From Rhizophagus irregularis (Eukaryota > Glomeromycota > Glomeromycetes > Glomerales > Glomeraceae), in the NCBI RefSeq assembly GCF_026210795.1, contig NC_089447.1:3288501-3352500 (forward strand): a stretch of DNA of 64,000 nt, in the 5' to 3' direction. The position numbers and the translations under genes are program-made. Shown here piece after piece: positions 57,095 through 64,000 of this stretch. The notes under the pieces were generated by a model. It was not told the DNA's origin and did not search any database. It saw nothing but the letters and a program-made list of their open reading frames with translations. Numbering within the stretch: position 1 is the first letter of the stretch; every line of letters begins with the position of its first letter.

Positions 57095-57325
57095 AGGCTG
57101 TCAAATCCAATAATGACGGATTCTTATCAAAAAAGATCTGCAAAGGGTTAATAAGACATTATGAACCCGTCTAGTATAATTGATCCGAAAATCCCATTGA
57201 CCACATGCTAATTGACGATCACATTTTGAATCAAATTTAGAAAAAGTTTTGAAGATAAACGCTTGTTATGTCGGAGTGATCATGTAAGTAAAATAATTTG
57301 CAGATTACTAAATACAATAAAAAAA

Positions 57326-57361
57326 TATAAATAAGCCTCTGAAGGAGTTTTTATACAACAA

Positions 57362-57397
<36 letters not shown>

Positions 57398-57400
57398 TAA
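57326..57400 (+). promoter_or_regulatory. Putative P450 promoter: TATA-like box and (AAT)n run
   Basis: 'aatataaataag' at about 57324 is a TATA-like box 80 bp before the start. An (AAT)n microsatellite of about a dozen units (57361-57398) lies directly before the start codon, so it would be in the 5' UTR. Confidence 0.4.
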
Positions 57401-57404
57401 GAAT

Positions 57405-59099
57405 ATGATGATTTTTAAACCACTTGAAAATCTAGAATTTAATGATTATGTTTTATTGATATGTACAGTATTAATGACATATGTGGCACACTATTATTAC
57501 AACTATTTTACTCGTGTCAATCCCTTACCCGGTCCTTTCCCATTCCCATTAATTGGTAATGTGCCTCAAATTTATTTGTTATTTTATGGAGATGCACAAA
57601 TGTTTTATGATTATTGTTACGAGAAATATGGTAACATACATGAGATTTATGATTGTGACCGATCTATAATTTTATGTCGAAGAGAATATCTTGAAAATTT
57701 TTTATCTCTTTCGGAAAAAAACGCGCATTGGATGAGATTTAACAATAGCATAAAACCAGAAGAATTTGGAACTAAAGGAAAAGGAATATTGTTCAATAAT
57801 AATTTTAAATCATGGGTATTTAATCGTCAATTTTTTTCACAAGCCATTCTATCACCGAAATTTACCGATGAAGCTATTGATTGGATAAACAAACTTTTCG
57901 ATGAATTAGAAAGTTATTGGAATAAATTATTTCTTGAAGAAATTATTAAAGAAAATAAAGTTCAATTGGATTTTTCTGGATGGTTTAATAATTTCACAAA
58001 TGATATAATTATTAGCTTGTTAACCGGTGAAAAATATTATTCAATGGCGGCTTATTTTACTACACTTAGTGATGAAAAATCTCAATCAGCAATGATTAAT
58101 GATTCTGTGAAATTAGCTCAAGCACTTCGTAAACAACTTTTGGGGGTATCATTTTTTCTATTCATTCCTTCTTTCTTACGAAATTATATTCCATTTTTTA
58201 AAAATAAAGCAAATGATATACTTAATAACATGGGATTTCTTAATCAAAGACTGGATGCAATTATTAAGAGACGTAGAAATGAAATTGATAATACATCATT
58301 GGATGAATCCTTACCGCATGATATGTTGACATCGATGATTATCAAAAATACACCACGTGATGATAATTATTTCGAAACTGGTGAAGCCAACAGATCTATG
58401 ACTGATAGTGAAATTCGCGTTAATTTACTTGAAGGAATTATTACTGGAACTCATAAGATAAGAGAAATCCTAATTTTAGGCTTTTTTTACACTGTTAATT
58501 TTTAACTTGATATTATATTTAACTTCCCTTGTTAGTCTGCGAATATGTTTTTATTCATTGTCTATTATATTGCACATAATCCAGAAGTGAAAAAGAAAAT
58601 GGTAGAAGAAATTGATAGTATATTTCAAGGTGATAAAATGCGACCAATTACTAAAGATGATTATTATAGTTTAAAATATTGTGAAGCAATTGTAAAAGAA
58701 GTAGCTCGTATTCTCCCAGTAATGCATATATGTGCAAGATGTATTGATAAACCCGATGAAATAGCAGGATATCAATGGCCAGCTGACACACCATTTCTAA
58801 TTAATATTAAAGCTATTCATAATAATGAAGATTATTGGGAAGAACCTAATAAATTTAACCCTGATAGATGGATGGACGAAAATTTTGAACCAAAGAAGAA
58901 TTCTTTTATCATGTTTGGTGGAGGACTAAGATTATGCCCAGGAAATAAGCTTACAATGATTGAATTAGTTTGTTTGATAGCTTTATTATTCAGAAAATAT
59001 GAAATTAATTTAGTAGATATGGACTTTCCTAAAACTATGGGTATCGGTGTTACAGTTTTTTGTGTCGAATTTTTAGTTGAAATTAAACCAAGAAATTGA
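57405..59099 (+). CDS. Cytochrome P450 monooxygenase
   Basis: Two exons. The first reads from 57405. An N-terminal membrane anchor ('YVLLICTVLMTYVAHYYY') is followed by the proline hinge 'PLPGPFPFPLIGN'. Exon two (58536-59099) has the K-helix ExxR ('VKEVARILP'), 'FNPDRW' of the PERF region and the haem loop 'FGGGLRLCPG' (Cys codon 58934-58936). It should be an ER-bound oxidase using NADPH-P450 reductase. Odd point: the exon junction falls in helix I. The only GT-AG choice (intron 58494-58535, 42 bp) keeps frame but inserts about 12 residues after 'GIITGTHK' (550 aa in all). An intron 58458-58535 would restore the helix but starts with AT (538 aa). In either case the usual D/E-T-T of the oxygen-binding groove reads H-K-S or worse. 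The substrate cannot be told. Confidence 0.85.
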
Positions 59100-60884
59100 C
59101 TTTCTTACATTTAAAGGATATACTATTATCTTTATTATCTAAGTATTTGTTATTACTACGTAGGTATATAATGTATTATATTATGGTTACAATCGTATGA
59201 AGTTTTCCGATTGGCCATTTCCTGAACTGGATCATTTCCCGAAACTCCAATTTTTATAATATTGATTCGGGGAATCGGACTTCAGGAAAATTAAGATTTA
59301 GGGAATTGGCATTCGAGAAATTGGAGTTCCAGAAATGATCCAGTTCGGGAAATGAGTATCCAACAAATTGATTTTTGGAAATGATATATTTGTGAAATGA
59401 CATTCGAGAAAAGGTCCGATTTTATAATTTAATATGTCGCATCGCCATGTAATGATATATATGTAGTGGATAGTAGGGATATTTTATGGGTCTTTATAAA
59501 TAATTTAAACAAAAACGCTGACAATGCTTGTTTACTTAAATTTTGTTATACTGTATATGCCTAAGGTTTCGCAAAATTGGAAATGTACGTAACGAACAAA
59601 TATCAAGCACATTAATTTACAAATGTACACTTGAATACGTCAAGAAACCCTACTAGCTCATCAACATACTCACGTGTCAAAACATATATCCCGCTTACGG
59701 ACCGTTTCCCGCAGCTAACGTGGCCGGTTGATCACGTGTTCGTATATAACTCTGTATAACTCTGGCCAAACCAGTCAGGCAAATGGGAATCATCCGTCGG
59801 GAATCGTGCCGGCCATAGTATGATACAAATGGCCTTGTAACTGCCACGTCTATAACTCAAATTTTTATTATAACAACATTATTTCAAAAGCTTGTATAAT
59901 AATCAGAAAATTATTTGCATATAATCTGGATTCTCTAAATAATAAAATCGATAGAAAAAGTAACTTTTTTCACGTAAAAAGAGGGGGATACTATACGGGG
60001 TAATATTTAATCTAAATGACGTAATGCGTCAGGATATTTTATGCAATTTATGCAATAATGTATAGCTCCATTACACGTTTTGTGCATTAACATTTATGAA
60101 CGATCTATAGGCTAAACCAGAATATGTGACAGGGATGATAAATGAAGGAGAATCTTTGGGAATAAAAAGATCCGGAATAAATTATGCGGAACCAAATCTT
60201 CGCAGGTTGGTGGATTTCATTTTTAACTATAGATAATTAATTTATTTGTAATGACCAAAAACAGCGTGATGCATAGTAATTTTATTTAATACTTGACCAA
60301 TAAAAAAATTTTTTGTTAATAAATTTTTGTATTATAATTGTTAAATGTTCATCAAGTGTACTATATGATTTAAAAAAAAAAAGAATATCATATTTGGTTA
60401 AGTCTTAAATTACCTTTTAAATTTATTAATTTTAATAAGTTTAGTAATGTTACCAATGTATATTTTAATAGTATCACATTAAAAGGAGTATATTTCCAAA
60501 TTTTCACACTTATTCATTGCACTATAGACAAAATATTACTATTTACCAGCATTATATATTATTTGTGTAAAATGAATTTATAATTTTACATATATCGTAT
60601 TATGTTACACGTAATTTTTTTATTCGTGATTTATTCTATATTATTCAAATGGTGCCAATGACAAAGAAATCAAGACTAGTGTTGTTTGGGAACATACCGA
60701 TTTGCTTCTATAATAGATGCAAGTTAACCCTCATACAAGAAACTCCTATACTATAGCGCCCTCCAATATGAAAGTTGTCTATTCAATCCAAAATTAGCCT
60801 GCGCTGATATTCTCTATTTTCTCATATACTACTATGGATCGACATCCGACAACGTAATTTTTTTTTTTCACACGGATATTTGTT
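59100..60884. other. Intergenic with a hairpin
   Basis: A hairpin at 59225-59355 is listed separately. CACGTG cores occur near 59672 and 59735. No gene recognised. Confidence 0.45.
59225..59355. repeat. Hairpin with 'ctggatcatttcc' arms
   Basis: 'gaactggatcatttcccgaa' and, inverted, 'tccagaaatgatccagttcg' with further 'aaattggag' pairing. Many 'attcgggaaatg' phrases are inside. A small MITE by look. Confidence 0.6.
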
Positions 60885-61919
60885 TTGAATTAAATTGATG
60901 GTACCCAACGTTTCACGAATCACTTTAGCTGCGTAACCTAATTTTCTTCATGATAATTTTTTTTTTATCATAATTGCCACATTTCGATAATTACATTACA
61001 TAATGCCCTATAACTAATGTATACAATAATGCCTTATTCTAAAAATAAACCGATACTAAATTTTTCTATCTAACCTATACTAGCTAACAATCGTCCTTTG
61101 AAAATTTTCTCGATAATCTCTCTTTTGTTTCACTTACACTTTTATTACCTATTTTATTGGTATCTTGATCTTCTACTCTTGAAGGAAGTCGTTCCGTGAA
61201 TTCTTTGTCTGGCAAACTAAATTCTTTAACTCGTTCTTCTAATTTATTACGCTCGTTTGTTGAATTCCACTCTTCCCTGGAAATTCCCCAATTCTTTAAT
61301 TGCTCGTCCGTTATCGAAAGTCGATCATCAGATACTTGATTTCTTTTCTCCAATTTATTTATCTTTTTGTGATTATCCAAGCATCCTCCGATCTTCTTGA
61401 CTATTAAATACGCAAAGAGTACCCATTTTCTATTTAAATTTAACACTTTACCGAAGGAGCCTTTCTTAATAAATTTATTTATGTATTAATTTGATCTGAG
61501 ACGTCGTTGCATCTCTCGGAAACCAACGGAAAAATAAACTTTATCTTTTAAATATACCTATCAAGTATATTTTCGCTCATTTCTTTATGATAATTAAACA
61601 ATTTAAAAGTTTATCCGTTTTGTTAAGAGACAACTTTAACGCGCTTTTAAGCAAAAAACCAGCTTTGTTTTTTAATTGAAAGAATGTAACTAGTAACACG
61701 AGAATCGAGCTATATTTTAATTGATTTAAAATATATTTGATTTCATTGTTTTTATCGTTTTACACAATTACTATTAGCCTATCAATAACATGACTCTCGC
61801 GTCCCTAGTCTTTTCTATAGAATCCACGGAAAAAACGAATGAACATATTCTATTAAGCAATAAATATTGGTAAACCTTCATAATAGTAAAAAAAATATAA
61901 TATATATATTTTAATAACA
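60885..61919. repeat. Segmental tandem duplication, unit 1
   Basis: 60885-61919 matches 63000-64000 with scattered substitutions and small indels, at an offset of about 2064 bp. The second unit is cut by the end of the window. The duplication includes the last exon(s) of a minus-strand gene. Confidence 0.85.
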
Positions 61920-62252
61920 TACTTTTCCTGTTTTTCTATATTCTGCTTTACCCTCAGCTTGCGCCCTTTTTAATACATTTAAATAAAACGTTTTTTGTTC
62001 GTCGGTAAGAGTTTCATAGACGGCCATTTCTTCTTTAGTCAGAAAACTTAAGAACTTCTTAAGTTGTTTAGGAGTTAGAAATGGTGGTTCTTCAATAAAT
62101 CTGTTATTGTTCTTTGACCCACTTTGTTCAGGACCAATCAATTCTCCCGCAACGGGAGGTGAAGCTAATAAGAATATATTATTAATGATCAAATTTTGAC
62201 AACCTTAATCCTGCCCTAAATTTGATAACTTACATTGCGAGTTTTTAGACAT
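61084..62252 (-). CDS. Unknown charged protein, tandemly duplicated gene, copy 1
   Basis: Exon 1 is 62252-62234 (M-S-K-N-S-Q). Exon 2 is 62164-61923, joined in frame over a GT-AG intron: 'PVAGELIGPEQSGSKNNNRF', then 'LTPKQLKKFLSFLTKEEMAVYE' and 'LTDEQKTFYLNVLKRAQAEG', ending at a GTATGT donor. A further exon is likely at about 61400-61084, starting after 'ttaatag': 'KKIGGCLDNHKKINKLEKR', 'DEQLKNWGISREEWNSTNER', 'SLPDKEFTERLPSR', 'SETKERLSRKFSKDDC' and stop. Phase shows that at least one more exon must join exon 2 to this last one, or that they are two genes. The protein is helical and highly charged. I recognise no domain. Confidence 0.5.
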
Positions 62253-62999
62253 TAAATCTTTTGTTTTTACGAAAAATAAATAATTTTCTTAAAGATTGAG
62301 ATACTATATGAAAGATTATTTAAATATTGTTTATTTTAACAACGAATCTGTTCCTTAAGACCCCCTTTAAAAAAAAAAGTGAATATTCTATATATTGTTT
62401 GTATAACAGGTTTTGATCAGGCAGATAAAGACATTCTATTTTTATGATTTTTATGACACAATTTTACCAAAATCAATCGCCTTTGTTTAAAAAAATATCA
62501 CAATCTCGGGATTATTAATTGTGTATCAAATTGGGGTTTTATACTATGACGACAATCTTTCAGCCATTAAATATTATAATTAATACATGATTTTTTTAAA
62601 AAAATTAAAAATATCGAATTGTTACTAAAAATTGACTCATCGCCAATCGAGTGAAGGTTGACACATGATTATTAACGCCAATTCGCCGTTTTCAAAATGG
62701 TATTGGCAAATAAGATTTGAATCCCGGCTCCCACTTGTGAATAATTTAGATACTCTTTTCGACTACAACCATCAAAATAAAGGTAAATAATCCTTCACTT
62801 TAGGTCTTCACTTAAGGCATAAGCATTTGGATAAAGATAATGAAATGATAATTATTAATAATAAAATTTTGCCGCCATTTAATAATAATGTCATTTTAAA
62901 ATATCCGACAAAAATTCTGTTTGACCCATTAACCGGCAGAATTGTCAAAAAAAATCATTCATAATAATTTTTTATATGATACTTTACAATAAGTTTGAT
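62253..62999. other. Spacer between the duplicated units
   Basis: Upstream (promoter) side of copy 1 and downstream side of copy 2. No gene seen. A B-box-like 'gatttgaatccc' near 62715 has no tRNA around it. Confidence 0.4.
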
Positions 63000-64000
63000 T
63001 TAATTAATTGATGGTACACTTCTTTAGCTGTGTAACCTAATTTCTTTATGATAATTTTTTTTTTCATAATTGCCGCAATACATTTCGATAATAACTAATG
63101 TTAAACGGTAAGACGAATACTAAATTTTTCTATCTAACCTAAACTAGCTAACAATCGTCCTTGAAATTTTTCTCTATCATCTCTCTTTTGTTTCACTTAC
63201 ACTTTTATTACCTATTTTATTGATATCTTGATCTTCTACTCTTGAAGGAAGTCGTTCCGTGAATTCTTTGTCTGGCAAACTAAATTCTTTAACTCGTTCT
63301 TCTAATTTATTACGCTCGTTTGTTGAATTCCACTCTTCTCTGGAAATTCCCCAATTCTTTAATTCGTCCGTTATCGAAAGTCGATCATCAGATACTTGAC
63401 TTCTTTTTTCCAATTTATCTATCTTTTTGTGATTATCCAAGCATCCTCCGGTCTTCTTGACTATTAAAATACGCAAAGAGTACCCATTTTCTATTTAAAT
63501 TTAACACTTTACTGAGGGAGCCTTTCTTAATAAATTTATTTATGTATTAATTTGATCTGAGACGTCGTTGCATCTCCCGGAAACCAACGGAAAAACAAAC
63601 TTTATCTTTTAAATATACCGACGGTTGAATAAGTATATTTTACCTCATTTCTTTATGATAATTAAACCATTTAAAAGTTTATCCGTTTTGTTAAGAGACA
63701 ACTTTAACGCGCTTTTAAGCAAAAAACCAGCTTTATTTTTTAATTGAAAGAATGTAACTAGTAACACGATAATCGAGTTATATTTTAATTTGATTTAAAA
63801 TAAAGATAAAATATATTTGATTTCACTGTTTTTATCGTTTTACACAATTACTATTAACCTATCAATAACATGACTCTCGCGTCCCTAGTCTTTTCTATAG
63901 AATCTACGGAAAAAACGAATGAACATATTCTATTAAGCAATAAATATTAGTAAACCTTCATAATAGTAAAAAAAATATAATATATATATATTAATAACAT
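63000..64000. repeat. Segmental tandem duplication, unit 2 (partial)
   Basis: Counterpart of 60885-61919; runs off the window end exactly where exon 2's donor would follow. Confidence 0.85.
63145..63460 (-). pseudogene. Duplicated gene, copy 2 (last exon, shortened)
   Basis: Same product text as 61084-61400 with one residue missing (DELKNWG for DEQLKNWG) and Ile for Thr once. A TTA-to-TGA change ends it at 'SETKER' (63177), followed by indels in the lost 14-residue tail. A one-base insertion just before 'ctattaaaat' would fall in the intron if the exon starts at 63460, so it need not harm. Earlier exons lie beyond the window. It may be functional with a shorter tail. Confidence 0.5.

Larger units (their letters stand above)
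55167..57360. other. Intergenic with two inverted repeats
   Basis: Holds the hairpins at 56593-56684 and 56909-57094 listed separately. Also 'atcgaatcgattctctaaaatcgattac' like text near 55680 that recalls the arms of the TAGGGAT hAT-like element. No gene recognised. Confidence 0.45.

Noticed and set aside
61400..61485. Minus-strand text 'KGSFGKV...AYLIVKKI' looks like a kinase glycine loop and Lys strand.
   Set aside because: No HRD, DFG or other kinase motif follows, the copy at 63.5 kb does not keep the frame, and this part is probably intron.
62700..62730. 'gatttgaatcccgg' resembles a tRNA B box.
   Set aside because: No T-stem pairing, A box or acceptor stem in either orientation.

Overview
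The window looks like nuclear DNA of an arbuscular mycorrhizal fungus, most likely Rhizophagus irregularis or a close relative (Glomeromycotina). The reasons are a very AT-rich background, short GT-AG introns of about 40-90 bp, and a characteristic mix of gene families: a protein kinase fused to Sel1 repeats, an F-box/LRR protein, a Crinkler-type protein, a secreted/membrane Kelch protein and a cytochrome P450. A dense load of Ty3/gypsy, LINE, MULE, hAT-like and Tc1/mariner-like relics fits the same lineage. The assignment is by recognition only; no database search was possible.

1-17 kb is a nest of mobile elements. A LINE relic on the minus strand (3' end near 939, RNase H-like ORF 1889-3130, endonuclease remains 15.4-16.9 kb) was split by a hAT-like element (3419-15423, 8-bp target duplication). 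A second hAT-like element (4504-15411, 8-bp duplication) sits inside the first one's terminal repeat. A 10.46-kb LTR retrotransposon (4846-15307, two apparently identical 1228-bp LTRs, 4-bp duplication GCGC) sits inside the second. The LTR element is the main find: its pol has reverse transcriptase and RNase H, but where an integrase is expected it carries a thymidylate-kinase-like P-loop domain, and no integrase is seen anywhere in it.

17-27 kb is mostly AT-rich DNA with foldback repeats, a small three-exon membrane-anchored protein gene (19172-19690) and an intact F-box/LRR gene (21733-23478). 27-40 kb is again transposon territory: a decayed FAR1/MULE transposase that seems to run on into an RTC4-like domain, a DDE-like relic broken by a Tc1/mariner-like element (32365-34660) that itself holds a tRNA-derived SINE-like composite, a 5'-truncated LINE with a 19-bp target duplication, and a second SWIM-domain MULE relic.

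40-64 kb holds most of the host genes. These are a six-exon Crinkler-type protein with a trypsin-like serine peptidase domain (40724-42884), a five-exon TKL-like kinase with about 33 Sel1 repeats (43998-49439, 1698 aa), a six-exon Kelch protein with signal peptide and C-terminal membrane span (53229-55166), a P450 with an unusual intron in helix I (57405-59099), and a tandemly duplicated locus of unknown function at the right edge. Small hairpin elements (MITEs) fill the spaces. The host genes are single units with no operon-like links; their likely themes are signalling, ubiquitin adaptors, secreted effectors and oxidation.
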